From contig NZ_HG916852.1 of assembly GCF_000577275.2 (NCBI RefSeq), forward strand, positions 1,057,001-1,121,000: DNA of 64,000 nt. The letters run 5' to 3'. The notes under the pieces were generated by a model. That model was not told the DNA's origin, did no database searches, and worked only from the letters and a program-made list of their open reading frames with translations. Each line of letters begins with the position of its first letter. Position 1 is the stretch's first letter. The stretch comes from Rhizobium favelukesii (GTDB taxonomy: Bacteria > Pseudomonadota > Alphaproteobacteria > Rhizobiales > Rhizobiaceae). A program made the translations under genes and the position numbers. Shown one piece after another: positions 37,170 to 46,638 of the stretch.

Positions 37170-38654
37170 CTAGATGTCGCTTGCCGCATTCGACCAGAGG
37201 TCGGCGGCCTGGGCGGCGGTCATGCGCCGCACCTCCGCCTCGTGGCGGCGGTTGGCGAAGAGTTCGCTCGCCATGATCTGGTCGGCGAGGTCGGCGGGCA
37301 GCGACAGGATCACGCGGGCGTCGCCGCCGTGGATGCCGCCGAGTTCGCTGCGCTTTCCGCTCACCATGCCACCGGCCACCGTGTTGTTGGTGTCGGGGTC
37401 GATCAGGATGAACGAGCCGGATGCACGGTTCTGCTCATAGGGGTCGAAGATTGCCTGTTCGTCGAAGGCGAGGCGCACCTTGCCGATGGCATTCATGTAG
37501 AGCGTATCGACGGGAACCCAGGCACCGCTCTTCAGCTCAAGCTGCGCCAATGGCTGCACCTGCACACGCTGGCGGCGGCTGCCGCTCTTCAGCCAGTAGC
37601 GCTTGCCGGCTTCGATGCCTTCCGGCTGCAGCGCAACGATCTGTGCGTCGAAGGAGAGGCCGACCTGCGGCTGGCTGTCGATCGAGACGATCATGTCGCC
37701 GCGCGCGACGTCCACCTGCCGGTCGAGAACCAGCGTGATCGCGTCGCCGGCAACTGCGGCATTGCGCACCAGATCGAAGGTGACGATCTTGGAGACGTTG
37801 GCGACCATGCCCGAGGGCAGGATCATGACGCTGTCGCCCGGCTTGACGGAACCGCCGGCAACCGTGCCCTGGTAGCCGCGGAAGCTTTCGCCGGGGCGCG
37901 AGACGCGCTGCACAGAGAAACGGAAGCCCGTCGCCTGCGAGGAGCGGACGGTAGCAAGCTCAAGGGTTTCGACCAGCGTCGGGCCGGCATACCACGGCAT
38001 CGACGCTTCACCGGAATAGACGACATTCTCGCCCTTCAGGGCGGACATCGGGATCGCGGTGATCTGCTTGACGCCGAGCGACAGCGCGAACTCGCGGAAT
38101 TCATGGGTGATCTTGTCGAAGCCGGAGCGGTCGTAGTTCGTCAGGTCGATCTTGTTGATCGCAAGCACGAACTGCTTGATGCCGAGCAGGGAGGCGATAG
38201 TTGCGTGGCGGCGGGTCTGTTCCAGAATGCCGGCGCGGGCGTCGACCAGCAGGATGGCGAGGTCGGCGGTGGAAGCGCCGGTTGCCATGTTGCGGGTGTA
38301 CTGCTCGTGGCCGGGTGTGTCGGCGACGATGAAGGAGCGCTTGTCAGTCGAGAAGTAGCGATAGGCAACATCGATGGTGATGCCCTGTTCGCGCTCGGCC
38401 TGAAGGCCGTCAAGCAACAGGGCAAAGTCAGGCAAGCCGAGGTCGTTCTGCTTGCCCGTCGAATCGCGCTGGAGCGTAGCGGCCTGGTCTTCCTTGACGG
38501 CCTTGGTATCCCAGAGCAGGCGGCCGATCAGGGTGGACTTGCCATCATCGACGCTGCCGCAGGTGATGAGGCGCAGCGGTCGCGCGTCGCGCGTCGCCGT
38601 TGCAGGTTCTGCGGCGGGCACGGTAAGGGCGTGTGCGGTTACGGCTGCGGTCAT
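37170..38654 (-). CDS. cysN: Sulfate adenylyltransferase subunit 1 (GTPase)
   Basis: A 494-residue GTPase subunit of ATP sulfurylase. It shows the P-loop CGSVDDGKSTLIGRLLWD, G3 VADTPGHEQYTRNMATGAS, G4 NKIDL, then elongation-factor-like domains. It lacks a C-terminal APS kinase (CysC) domain, so it is not a NodQ-type fusion and APS is the end product. The start at 38654 lies one base after the cysD stop; the longer frame upstream overlaps cysD and is not used. With CysD it makes APS from sulfate and ATP. Confidence 0.95.
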   Translation of the reverse strand: MTAAVTAHALTVPAAEPATATRDARPLRLITCGSVDDGKSTLIGRLLWDTKAVKEDQAATLQRDSTGKQNDLGLPDFALLLDGLQAEREQGITIDVAYRYFSTDKRSFIVADTPGHEQYTRNMATGASTADLAILLVDARAGILEQTRRHATIASLLGIKQFVLAINKIDLTNYDRSGFDKITHEFREFALSLGVKQITAIPMSALKGENVVYSGEASMPWYAGPTLVETLELATVRSSQATGFRFSVQRVSRPGESFRGYQGTVAGGSVKPGDSVMILPSGMVANVSKIVTFDLVRNAAVAGDAITLVLDRQVDVARGDMIVSIDSQPQVGLSFDAQIVALQPEGIEAGKRYWLKSGSRRQRVQVQPLAQLELKSGAWVPVDTLYMNAIGKVRLAFDEQAIFDPYEQNRASGSFILIDPDTNNTVAGGMVSGKRSELGGIHGGDARVILSLPADLADQIMASELFANRRHEAEVRRMTAAQAADLWSNAASDI

Positions 38655-38655
38655 C

Positions 38656-39609
38656 TCAGAAATATCCTTCACGCTTCTTCTTTTCCATGGAGCCCGACTG
38701 GTCGCGGTCGATGGCGCGGCCCTGTCGTTCGGAAACCGTGGCAATTTCAAGTTCGGCGATCACCTCTTCGAGCGTGGTCGCTTTCGATGGGATGGCGCCC
38801 GTCAGCGGAAAATCGCCAAGGGTGCGGAAACGGATCATGCCTTCCTGGCGCACTTCGCCGGGAAGCAGTTCCAGCCGCGGATCTTCGGCGAGGATCATCA
38901 TGCCGTCGCGCTCAACATAGGGACGCTTCTTGGCGTAGTAGAGCGGTACCAGCGGAATGTCTTCGGCCTGGATGTAGCGCCAGATATCGACCTCGGTCCA
39001 GTTCGACAGCGGGAAGACGCGAACGCTTTCGCCCTTGCGGATCTGGCCGTTATAGATGTTCCAGAGTTCCGGCCGCTGGTTGCGCGGGTCCCAGCGATGA
39101 TCCGGCGTGCGGAATGAATAGATGCGCTCCTTGGCGCGGCTCGCCTCCTCGTCGCGGCGCGCGCCGCCGAAGGCTGCATCGAACTGGCCGGCATCGAGAG
39201 CCTGGCGCAGCCCTTCGGTCTTCATGATGTCGGTGAAGGCTGCCGAGCCATGCGTGAACGGCGTCACGTTTTCAGCCGCACCGCGCGGATTGATGTGCTC
39301 GATCAGGTCGAGGTCGTATTTCTTCGCGGTTTCGTCGCGAAAAGCGATCATCTCGCGGAATTTCCAGCCGGTGTTGACGTGCAGCAGCGGGAAGGGGACG
39401 CGACCGGGATAGAATGCCTTGCGTGCGAGATGCAGCAGGACGGACGAGTCCTTGCCGATCGAGTAGAGCATGACGGGCTTCTCGAACTCGGCGGCGACCT
39501 CGCGGAAAATGTGGATCGCTTCGTTTTCGAGCGCCTTCAAATGCGGATCGAGCGGCGGCTTCGCGCTCCGGGGATTGTTGATTTCCGTATCCGGACGGCT
39601 ATCGGGCAT
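38656..39609 (-). CDS. cysD: Sulfate adenylyltransferase subunit 2
   Basis: A 317-residue PP-loop protein: [20 protein letters not shown], the PP-motif [49 protein letters not shown] and [15 protein letters not shown]. It is the catalytic subunit that transfers AMP to sulfate, stimulated by the CysN GTPase. Located between cysH (111 bp upstream) and cysN (1 bp). Confidence 0.96.
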   Translation of the reverse strand: MPDSRPDTEINNPRSAKPPLDPHLKALENEAIHIFREVAAEFEKPVMLYSIGKDSSVLLHLARKAFYPGRVPFPLLHVNTGWKFREMIAFRDETAKKYDLDLIEHINPRGAAENVTPFTHGSAAFTDIMKTEGLRQALDAGQFDAAFGGARRDEEASRAKERIYSFRTPDHRWDPRNQRPELWNIYNGQIRKGESVRVFPLSNWTEVDIWRYIQAEDIPLVPLYYAKKRPYVERDGMMILAEDPRLELLPGEVRQEGMIRFRTLGDFPLTGAIPSKATTLEEVIAELEIATVSERQGRAIDRDQSGSMEKKKREGYF

Positions 39610-39720
39610 TTCTAACTCCAGACTTCAATCATTCTCGGAAGGGAGGCGTCCGGAATGAGGTGCATTTCAGACTTCGAGGAGCGCAGGCGGCAGCCGCGCT
39701 CCGATCCCGAAGTCGACGGG

Positions 39721-40467
39721 TTACTGTTGCGCGGAAATCGCCGTGGCCTCTTCGGCCACGTGCAGACCGCATTCACGCTTTTCGTCCTGTTCCCACCACC
39801 AGCGGCCAGCGCGTTCCGGCTCGCCGGGCTTGATCGCCCGGGTGCAAGGCTCGCAGCCAATCGAGGGATAGCCGCGGGCGTGCAGCGGATTGACCGGCAC
39901 GCTGTTGTCGGCAACGTAGGCCTTGATGATGTCGAGATCCCAGTCAGCGAGCGGGTTGACCTTCAAGAGATGACGCTCGGCGTCATACTCGGCAAACGGC
40001 GTGTCGGCGCGGTTGCTCGACTGGCCGCGGCGCAGACCGGTGATCCAGATCGTCGCCCCTGCCAGGGCTCGCGCAAGCGGCTTCAACTTGCGCACGCCAC
40101 AACAGGCATGCCTGGCTTCGACGCTCTCATAGAAGCCGTTGAGGCCATATTTGGCGGCATAGGCGTCGATATCGGCCTGCTCGGGCTCGTAGCGGCTGAT
40201 GTGGATGTCGTACTGCTTCTCGGTCTCGTCGATCAGGGAGAGCGTTTCCGGAAACAGCCGTCCGGTCTGCAGCGTCACGACATCGATCGGAAGGCGGTGG
40301 TTGCCGATCTCAGCGGTGATGACCTGGTCCTCAATACCGAGAGAGGTCGTGAAGACGACGCGGCCGCCGAGACCGGCGACAAGCGACAGACGCTCTGCAA
40401 GGTCAAGGCCTGCGAGTTTCGCGTTCAGCGTTTCCGCTTCGGCGTTTGGATTGGCAGCAACAGTCAT
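39721..40467 (-). CDS. cysH: Phosphoadenylyl/adenylyl-sulfate reductase (APS-type)
   Basis: A 248-residue reductase from the ATG at 40467. It carries the double Cys HACCGVRKLKPL, the pair IGCEPCTRA and the catalytic ECGLH near the C-terminus. The extra four Cys bind a [4Fe-4S] cluster, typical of APS reductases rather than the E. coli PAPS enzyme, and fit the absence of an APS kinase here. It forms sulfite. First gene of cysH-cysD-cysN, with an Rrf2-type regulator divergent. Confidence 0.94.
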   Translation of the reverse strand: MTVAANPNAEAETLNAKLAGLDLAERLSLVAGLGGRVVFTTSLGIEDQVITAEIGNHRLPIDVVTLQTGRLFPETLSLIDETEKQYDIHISRYEPEQADIDAYAAKYGLNGFYESVEARHACCGVRKLKPLARALAGATIWITGLRRGQSSNRADTPFAEYDAERHLLKVNPLADWDLDIIKAYVADNSVPVNPLHARGYPSIGCEPCTRAIKPGEPERAGRWWWEQDEKRECGLHVAEEATAISAQQ

Positions 40468-40880
40468 GGGGATCCTGTCCTTGATGTTGGCCGGAGTATC
40501 GCAGGTCGGGGTCGGATCGGACAGAAAAACGCATTTCGAAAGCGGGCGCGATAGGAGCAAATATCTCTCCCCCGCCGCTGCAATGCGGAAAAGCAGCCGC
40601 ACCGGCGATGTTTTGCCGACGGTCAGCCTAATTGTCTATTGATTTAGTAGAGTAACACGTTGCCTGTCAATCGGAAATGTGAATTGATGACATCAGGGGC
40701 ACATTTTGCAGTAGATTTCAGGTATCGGCCGAGGGTGAAAAAACAAGGCCAAAAACCTTGTCTCTCAAGGGTTTCGCAGGCTTGTTCAAATTCCGTTCAT
40801 GCTGCGCATGCCATAGAGGCAGGATCGAGCTTGCGGTGAGCTGGTGATTCCGCCCACCATGTGTGTGTCGACGGTCAAAT
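40468..40880. other. Divergent promoter region cysH / Rrf2 regulator
   Basis: A 413-bp gap with no gene. It contains an AT-rich segment at 40630-40700 with an imperfect palindrome and is the only place for the promoters of both divergent genes. No riboswitch structure was recognised. Confidence 0.6.
40635..40651. promoter_or_regulatory. Candidate Rrf2 operator upstream of cysH
   Basis: TCTATTGATTTAGTAGA pairs at six of eight positions around its centre (arms TCTA/TAGA). It lies in the AT-rich part of the cysH-Rrf2 intergenic region. Similar Rrf2-type sites are AT-rich palindromes, but this one is assigned by position only. Confidence 0.35.
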
Positions 40881-41327
40881 ATGATTACGCAGAAGGCAAA
40901 ATATGCGCTGAGGGCGCTGACGGTATTGGCTGAAGCCGATGACGGCGAGCCTGTGATGATCTCCGACATCGCAGCGCAGCAGAAGATACCGAAGAAGTTC
41001 CTGGAACAGATTCTGCTCGACCTGAAACATCAGGGCATCGTCGTCAGCCGTCGCGGCAAGCAGGGGGGGTATCTCTTGCTGAAGCCGGCCGACATGATCA
41101 CCTTAGGCGAGGTGCTGCGCATCATTGACGGTCCGATCGCACCGCTTCCCTGCCTCTCGATCACGGCTTATCGCAAATGCGATGATTGCGACGGCGAGCA
41201 GAACTGCGAGATCCGCCACGTCTTCGCCAAGGTGGCGGACGCAACCCGCAAGGTGCTGTTTTCCACGACGATCGCTGATGCCGTGGCGCCGGCAAAGGGC
41301 GCGCAAGTCACCCGCCTGCTGGCCTAG
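40881..41327 (+). CDS. Rrf2 family transcriptional regulator
   Basis: A 148-residue Rrf2 protein: MITQKAKYALRALTVLAEAD, ISDIAAQQKIPKKFLEQILL (HTH), GIVVSRRGKQGGYLLLKPAD (wing) and a Cys-containing effector stretch LPCLSITAYRKCDDC then CEIRHVF. The Cys spacing differs from IscR/RirA, so it may sense Fe-S status, O-acetylserine or sulfur supply. Divergent from cysH and therefore the likely regulator of cysH-cysD-cysN. No strong RBS; the start is set by the family N-terminus. Confidence 0.9.
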   Translation: MITQKAKYALRALTVLAEADDGEPVMISDIAAQQKIPKKFLEQILLDLKHQGIVVSRRGKQGGYLLLKPADMITLGEVLRIIDGPIAPLPCLSITAYRKCDDCDGEQNCEIRHVFAKVADATRKVLFSTTIADAVAPAKGAQVTRLLA

Positions 41328-41527
41328 CGCAACCGCCTCGACGGCCGCTTATGCTCTGCCGCACGCCGCGCGCGAATGGCGGCCGCGACTGCAATTTGGG
41401 CACAGGATCGCAATTCACTGCCTTCCGGGATGTGCGCTTGATGCTTGCTTCAAGATTCGGTGAGATAGCTTTCAATCGCTCGCCTGTGCGCCAATTCGCT
41501 CCTGTCCAGTGGTAGGGAGAAACGAAC

Positions 41528-41914
41528 ATGCACGTCATGGGCTCGAAACGAATGGCAATCGGCGCAATCCTCGCAGTCACTTTGGCCACGGGAGCGGCCG
41601 CGCACCACGGCTGGTCATGGGCCGAGGGAGAGCAGACGGAATTGCGCGGCACCATCGAAAAGGTAACGATGGGCGGCCCACATCCGACGCTCGATGTTGC
41701 GACCGCCAGCGACGGCGTCTGGCTCGTCGAACTCGGCAACCCGCGGCAGACGGAGCGCTCGGGCTTTGTCGAAGGCTCGGCGAAGAAGGGGGATCCGGTT
41801 GTCGTTCTCGGAAACCGTTCGCTAAAGGCTGACGAAAAGCGAATGAAGGCCGTGCGGATCACGGTCGCCGACAAGCGCTACGATATTTACCCGGAACGGA
41901 TCCAGACGAACTGA
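41528..41914 (+). CDS. DUF6152 exported protein
   Basis: A 128-residue protein with a signal peptide (MAIGAILAVTLATGAAAHHG, cleavage near AAA-H) and a compact beta domain: AEGEQTELRGTIEKVTMGGP then HPTLDVATASDGVWLVEL. This agrees with DUF6152. GGGAGA 9-10 bp before the ATG supports the start. Two His after the signal could bind metal. It is followed immediately by the membrane protein gene, so the two probably act together in the envelope. Function unknown. Confidence 0.8.
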   Translation: MHVMGSKRMAIGAILAVTLATGAAAHHGWSWAEGEQTELRGTIEKVTMGGPHPTLDVATASDGVWLVELGNPRQTERSGFVEGSAKKGDPVVVLGNRSLKADEKRMKAVRITVADKRYDIYPERIQTN

Positions 41915-42394
41915 GTGATGGCGATCGAGTTCCTGGAATGGCTCGCCGCAACGCCGCTGTCGTCCGGGCTGCGGCGCTCAGCGCTTGTCTATATGGCAGT
42001 CAACGCCGCCCATATCCTCTCGATCGGGCTGCTGATAGGGGCAATCCTGCCGCTTGATCTGCGGCTGATGGGCCTCTTCGGATCGGTGCCGCTGGCGGTC
42101 ATAGGTCCGTTCTTGTCGAGGGCGGCGGCCATCGGACTTGTCGGAGCGGTGATCACCGGCCTTGCCCTTTTCAGCGTAAAGCCGGTCGAATATGCGTCCA
42201 ACACTGCCTTTCTTTGGAAGCTTGGACTGATCTCATTCGGGTTCTGTAATGCAGCGTTTGTTCATCTCGGGCGAGGATGGCGGGCGGGCCTTTCCAAGGG
42301 TTCGGCTACGACTGGCGTCAGATTGTCCGCAGCCCTATCGGCCGCGATTTGGGTCAGCGCTCTGATCTCAGGGCGATGGATCGGTTTTCTGTAA
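41915..42394 (+). CDS. DUF6644-like membrane protein
   Basis: A 158-159 residue protein with four hydrophobic segments (AHILSIGLLIGAILPLDL, IGLVGAVITGLALFSV, LWKLGLISFGFCNAAFV, LSAALSAAIWVSALISG). The N-terminus FLEWLAATPLSSGLRRSALV and conserved His in the first segment suggest a haem- or copper-binding integral membrane protein of the DUF2214/DUF6644 type. GTG (41915) or ATG (41918) starts right after the DUF6152 stop, so translation is coupled. Function unknown. Confidence 0.76.
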   Translation: MMAIEFLEWLAATPLSSGLRRSALVYMAVNAAHILSIGLLIGAILPLDLRLMGLFGSVPLAVIGPFLSRAAAIGLVGAVITGLALFSVKPVEYASNTAFLWKLGLISFGFCNAAFVHLGRGWRAGLSKGSATTGVRLSAALSAAIWVSALISGRWIGFL

Positions 42395-42414
42395 TGATTC
42401 TGAGCTCCAAGAAG

Positions 42415-42631
42415 GTCGCTGTGCATTGCAATTGCAACGATCGTATAGGGCATTGCGACGTTGGAGGAGTTTCCGTTCAGTTGTCGAAAGGCGACGGGCA
42501 GCAGCGCTCTCTTGCGCGAACTGCTGATCCCCTTCGGTTCGGCAGGCCACGTCGTGCTTTTCCAGATCGAAGACAGCCACACAGTCATCATCGCTGCCGT
42601 CCGTCATCAGCGCGAAGAAGACTACCACTGA
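42415..42631 (+). pseudogene. ParE/RelE-family toxin remnant
   Basis: One frame reads AIATIV-stop-GIATLEEF, then PFSCRKATGSSALLRELLIP, FGSAGHVVLFQIEDSHTV and IIAAVRHQREEDYH before a normal stop at 42629-42631. The second half is the unmistakable C-terminus of ParE-type toxins (RELLIPFG, AVRHQREDDYH). An in-frame TAG at 42446-42448 and the lack of the N-terminal strand make it non-functional. No antitoxin lies next to it. Found by reading the sequence, because the open part is short. Confidence 0.65.
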
Positions 42632-42643
42632 TCGCGCGGCAGT

Positions 42644-44296
42644 CTACCGATCACTCACCGCCCAGCGCGGGCTGATCCATGGCTCCTGGTTGGAGCGCGG
42701 CAGCGCCTGCTTGCCGAGGATATGGTCGGCCGCCTTCTCACCGGTCATGATCGAGGGACCGTTGAGGTTTCCGTAGGTGACGTGCGGAAAGATCGACGAA
42801 TCTGCTACGCGCAGCCCGTCTACGCCGATGACACGGGTCTCGGGATCGACGACCGCCATCGGGTCGCTCTTCGCGCCCATCTTGCAGGTGCCGCAGGGGT
42901 GGTAGGCGCTTTCCAGATGCTTGCGCAGGAAGGCGTCGATCTGCTCGTCGGTCTGCACAGTCTCGCCCGGCTGGATCTCCGGTCCGCGATACTGGTCGAA
43001 GGCCTTTTGTCCGAAGATCTCGCGCGTGAGCCGCACACAATGACGGAATTTCTCCCAGTCCTCTGGATGGCTCATATAGTTGAAGCGAATGACGGGGTCG
43101 GCCTTCGGGTCCGAGGACTGCAGCGTGACGTTGCCGCGCGACTTCGACAGATTGTAGCCGACATGCACCTGGAAGCCATGGCTCTTGGCCGCCGCCTTGC
43201 CGTCATAGCTGATCGCCACCGGCAGGAAGTGATACTGGAGGTCAGGCTGCTTGACACCAGGCGCCGAGCGCAGGAAGGCGCAGGCCTCGAACTGGTTCGA
43301 GGTGCCGAGCCCGGATCTGGTGAACATCCACTGCGCGCCGGCGACGCCCTGCCAGAACCAGGGAAGCCACGAATAGAGCGAGACCGGTTTGGTGCTGACC
43401 TGCTGGAAGTAGAATTCCATGTGATCCTGCAGATTGGCGCCGACGCCCGCCCGGTTCGCCTTCACCTCGATGCCCATGTCCTGCAGATGGGCGCCGGGGC
43501 CGATGCCCGAGAGCATCAAGAGCTTCGGCGAGTTGAAGGAGGAGGCCGAAACGATGACCTCCCGGTTCGCCTTCACCACCTCGACCCTGCCGCCGCGCTC
43601 GATCTCGACGCCGGTCGCCCGGCCGTTCTCGACCACCACCTTGTGGGCGTGGCCATAGACGACCTCCACGTTCGGCCGCTTCAGCGCCGGTTTCAGATAG
43701 GCGTTGGCCGCCGACCAACGGCGGCCGCCGAAGATGGTTTGCTCCATCAGCCCGAAGCCTTCCTGCTTCGAGCCGTTGTAATCCTCCGTCGCCTCGAAGC
43801 CCGCCTGCTTGCCAGCCTCGATGAAGGCGTGGAACAGTGGGTTGCGAAAGACGCCGCGCTGGACATGCAACGGTCCGTCAGTGCCGCGCCAGCCTTCCTC
43901 GCCGCCGTGGCTGTGCTCCATCCGCTTGAAGTAGGGCAAGACGTCCGCATAGGCCCATCCCTGGGCCCCGAGCTCTTCCCAGCGATTATAGTCCTCGGCG
44001 TGGCCGCGCACATAGACCATGCCGTTGATCGAGGAGGAGCCACCGATCACTTTGCCGCGCGGCGCGGTGATGCGCCGGTTGTTGAGAGCAGGCTCGGGCT
44101 CGGAGAGATAGCCCCAGTTGTAGCGCTTCATGCTCATCGGCCAGGCAAGGGCTGCCGGCATCTGGATGAACGGCCCGAAATCGGAGCCGCCCGCCTCGAT
44201 GACGATCACGGTGTTCTTGCCGTCTTCCGAAAGCCGATAGGCGAGGGCGGAGCCCGCCGAGCCGGAGCCAATAATGACGAAATCTGCCTGCTGCAT
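42644..44296 (-). CDS. betA: Choline dehydrogenase
   Basis: A 550-residue GMC oxidoreductase: FAD-binding [56 protein letters not shown], and the C-terminal [10 protein letters not shown] block with the active-site His, then [20 protein letters not shown]. It oxidises choline to betaine aldehyde at the membrane. Last gene of betI-betB-betA; a 135-bp gap to betB contains a palindromic repeat. Confidence 0.96.
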   Translation of the reverse strand: MQQADFVIIGSGSAGSALAYRLSEDGKNTVIVIEAGGSDFGPFIQMPAALAWPMSMKRYNWGYLSEPEPALNNRRITAPRGKVIGGSSSINGMVYVRGHAEDYNRWEELGAQGWAYADVLPYFKRMEHSHGGEEGWRGTDGPLHVQRGVFRNPLFHAFIEAGKQAGFEATEDYNGSKQEGFGLMEQTIFGGRRWSAANAYLKPALKRPNVEVVYGHAHKVVVENGRATGVEIERGGRVEVVKANREVIVSASSFNSPKLLMLSGIGPGAHLQDMGIEVKANRAGVGANLQDHMEFYFQQVSTKPVSLYSWLPWFWQGVAGAQWMFTRSGLGTSNQFEACAFLRSAPGVKQPDLQYHFLPVAISYDGKAAAKSHGFQVHVGYNLSKSRGNVTLQSSDPKADPVIRFNYMSHPEDWEKFRHCVRLTREIFGQKAFDQYRGPEIQPGETVQTDEQIDAFLRKHLESAYHPCGTCKMGAKSDPMAVVDPETRVIGVDGLRVADSSIFPHVTYGNLNGPSIMTGEKAADHILGKQALPRSNQEPWISPRWAVSDR

Positions 44297-44339
44297 GGTA
44301 GTTCCTCTAGTGTTTTATCGTGCCGTGCCGCTCGTATGG

Positions 44340-44386
44340 CCTCGTGGTTCGAGACGGCCCTCAGGGCGGGCCTCCTCACCATGAGG
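44340..44386. repeat. Palindromic intergenic repeat of RIME-like type
   Basis: Between betB and betA: outer arms CCTCGTGGT / ACCATGAGG and inner arms GGCCC / GGGCC form a long imperfect hairpin. The wording resembles the short palindromic repeats (RIME-like, CTCGTGGTTCGAGACGG) scattered in rhizobial genomes. Only one copy is seen in this window, so family membership is from recognition. Confidence 0.55.
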
Positions 44387-44431
44387 CGGGAGCGAAGCGA
44401 CCCTCGAAGGGTGAGGGCAGGCCGCGCCCCG

Positions 44432-45901
44432 TCAATACGGCGCCTCGACCTTTCCCATGCCGACGTACACCGTCTTCAGTTCCGAATAGTGTTCCAGCGC
44501 TGCGAGCGAGTTCTCGCGCCCGAAGCCGGATTGCTTTAAGCCGCCGAAGGGAATCTCGACAGGGCAGAGGTTGTAGGTGTTGATCCAGAGCGTGCCGGCC
44601 TCGAGCTGATCGACGACGCGATGGGCGCGTGTCAGATCGGCGGTGAAGACGCCGGCCGAGAGGCCGAATTCCGTGGCGTTGCCGCGCGCGATCACCTCTG
44701 CCTCGTCGTCGAAGTCGAGAACGCACATGACAGGCCCGAAGATCTCTTCACGAGCGATCGTCATATCGTCAGTGACGTCGGCAAAGACCGTCGGCTGGAC
44801 GTAATAGCCTTCGCCGGAGACATTGTTCGGAATGCCACCGCCGGTGACAAGCGTCGCGCCCTCCGCCTTGCCCTTCTCGACGTAGGATAGAACCTTGTCG
44901 CGCTGCGCCCAGGAGACCATGGGCCCGAGCTGCGTGGCCTCATCCATCGGGTCGCCGATCAGGATGGCCTCCGTACGGGCCTTCAGCCGCTTCAGGAATT
45001 CCGCCTTGATCTTTCGCTGCACGAAGACACGCGTGCCGTTCGAGCAGACCTGGCCGGTCGAATAGAAGTTGCCGAGCATGGCGCCGCCAACGGCACTGTC
45101 GATATCGGCATCGTCGAAGACGACAAGCGGCGACTTGCCGCCGAGCTCCATGGTGACGTGCTTCAGGCTGCCGGCAGCAGCGGCAGCGACCTTGCGGCCG
45201 GTCGGCACCGAGCCCGTCAGCGACACCTTGGCGACGTCAGCATGGTTGACGAGCAGCGGGCCGGTTTCGCGGTCACCCTGGATGACATTGTAGAGCCCCT
45301 TCGGCAGGCCGGCCTCGTGCAGGATCTCTGCGATGGCAAGCGCGCCAAGCGGCGTGTTCTCCGACGGCTTGAAGACCATGGCATTGCCGGCGGCGAGCGC
45401 CGGCGCGCCCTTCCAGCATGCGATCTGCTGCGGATAGTTCCAGGCGCCGATGCCGACGCAGACACCGAGCGGCACGCGCTTGGTGTAGGCGAAGTCGCCG
45501 CCGAGAGGGATGTAGGAACCGTTGAGGCCGGCAGCGGCGATGCCGCCGAAGAACTCGAAACTGTCGGCGCCCGAGGTCGCATCGGCAACGATGGTTTCCT
45601 GGATCGGCTTGCCGGTGTCGAGTGTCTCCAGCTCGGACAGCTCGCGATTGCGCTCGCGCATGATCTCGGCAGCCCGCTTGAGGATACGGCCGCGCGCCGT
45701 CGGACTCATCGCCGCCCATTCGGGCTGGGCGCGCTTGGCCGCGGCGATCGCCTTTTCGACGATCGCGGGTGTCGCCGCGTGCAGCCGGGCGATCACCTCG
45801 CCGGTCGCCGGATAGATGCTTTCGATGACGCTGCCTGCTTCATCCTCGACATATTCGCCGTCAATGAAGTGGGAGGCTTTCGGCTGGGCTTTGAGGGTCA
45901 C
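44432..45901 (-). CDS. betB: Betaine aldehyde dehydrogenase
   Basis: A 489-residue aldehyde dehydrogenase oxidising betaine aldehyde to glycine betaine with NAD(P). Motifs: [64 protein letters not shown] (catalytic Glu), [15 protein letters not shown] (catalytic Cys), [14 protein letters not shown] and [14 protein letters not shown]. Its start overlaps the betI stop by 4 bp, so the pair is translationally coupled. Confidence 0.96.
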   Translation of the reverse strand: MTLKAQPKASHFIDGEYVEDEAGSVIESIYPATGEVIARLHAATPAIVEKAIAAAKRAQPEWAAMSPTARGRILKRAAEIMRERNRELSELETLDTGKPIQETIVADATSGADSFEFFGGIAAAGLNGSYIPLGGDFAYTKRVPLGVCVGIGAWNYPQQIACWKGAPALAAGNAMVFKPSENTPLGALAIAEILHEAGLPKGLYNVIQGDRETGPLLVNHADVAKVSLTGSVPTGRKVAAAAAGSLKHVTMELGGKSPLVVFDDADIDSAVGGAMLGNFYSTGQVCSNGTRVFVQRKIKAEFLKRLKARTEAILIGDPMDEATQLGPMVSWAQRDKVLSYVEKGKAEGATLVTGGGIPNNVSGEGYYVQPTVFADVTDDMTIAREEIFGPVMCVLDFDDEAEVIARGNATEFGLSAGVFTADLTRAHRVVDQLEAGTLWINTYNLCPVEIPFGGLKQSGFGRENSLAALEHYSELKTVYVGMGKVEAPY

Positions 45902-46497
45902 TGGATTTGTCCTTTCGCAAGGGCGGCAAGCTGTGAATTGATGTAGTCTTCGGTGAGCGAGATCGATGCCTCGATGCTGACAGGCGCTGACCTCAGACTT
46001 TGGCGGATGTAGAGCCCGTCGATCATCGCAGCCGCGCCTTCAGCAATGCGTTCTGCGGCATCCGCAGGGCAGAGCGCCTTCAGGTTGGCAAGCAGGTTCG
46101 ACCGCAGGCGGCGGGCATAGATGACGAGGAAGCGCCGCGTCTCCTCCGAGCGCTGCGCCTCGGCATAGAAGGCAAGCCAGGCGGCGATGGTTGACGGCGC
46201 AAACTGGTCGGCCTGGAAGCTGACCCGGATCACGGCGGAGAGCTTTTCGCGCGACGTGACTGCCGCCTTCAACGCTTTCACCGCGTCGTCGCGCAACTGC
46301 TTTAAGAGAGAGCGAACGGTCTCGATCAGCAGCTGTTCCTTGCTGCCGAAATAGTGATGCGCCAGCGCCGGCGAAACACCGGCCTGCCGGGCAATTTCGG
46401 ACATGGTGACGGTGAGCGAGCCGTGATCCCCGATCACGCGCAGCGCTGCATCCACGAGCGCCTTGCGGCGTACAGGCTCCATTCCGACTTTGGGCAT
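45898..46497 (-). CDS. betI: TetR-type repressor of the choline-betaine operon
   Basis: A 199-residue TetR-family Bet[20 protein letters not shown], the [36 protein letters not shown], and the family-typical [18 protein letters not shown] in the ligand domain. It represses the bet operon and is released by choline. First gene of betI-betB-betA. A perfect inverted repeat sits 33 bp upstream of its start. Confidence 0.95.
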   Translation of the reverse strand: MPKVGMEPVRRKALVDAALRVIGDHGSLTVTMSEIARQAGVSPALAHHYFGSKEQLLIETVRSLLKQLRDDAVKALKAAVTSREKLSAVIRVSFQADQFAPSTIAAWLAFYAEAQRSEETRRFLVIYARRLRSNLLANLKALCPADAAERIAEGAAAMIDGLYIRQSLRSAPVSIEASISLTEDYINSQLAALAKGQIQ

Positions 46498-46530
46498 GCC
46501 GCCACTCCATCAATGGAGATGAGTATAATT

Positions 46531-46550
46531 TTGATTGACTGATCAATCAA
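46531..46550. promoter_or_regulatory. BetI operator (perfect inverted repeat)
   Basis: TTGATTGA-N4-TCAATCAA, 8-bp perfect arms, 34 bp outside the betI start codon. AT-rich -10-like sequences flank it. This is the arrangement and AT-rich TTGATTGA type of known BetI boxes, so autoregulation of the bet operon is very likely. Confidence 0.75.
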
Positions 46551-46638
46551 TAAAAAACGCGCACTGCGCCCGGATGGGCGAACCCCTTCCCATTCCGTGT
46601 TTTTGCGGCATATTCTCCTACCAACCAGGAGGTGCGTC

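Noticed and set aside
36915..39227. Open frame of 770 codons on the plus strand
   Set aside because: Antisense to cysN and cysD and overlapping the end of allE in another frame; composition is that of a shadow frame.
42722..44539. Open frame of about 600 codons on the plus strand
   Set aside because: Antisense of betA, whose reading is canonical from the FAD motif to the C-terminal His block.
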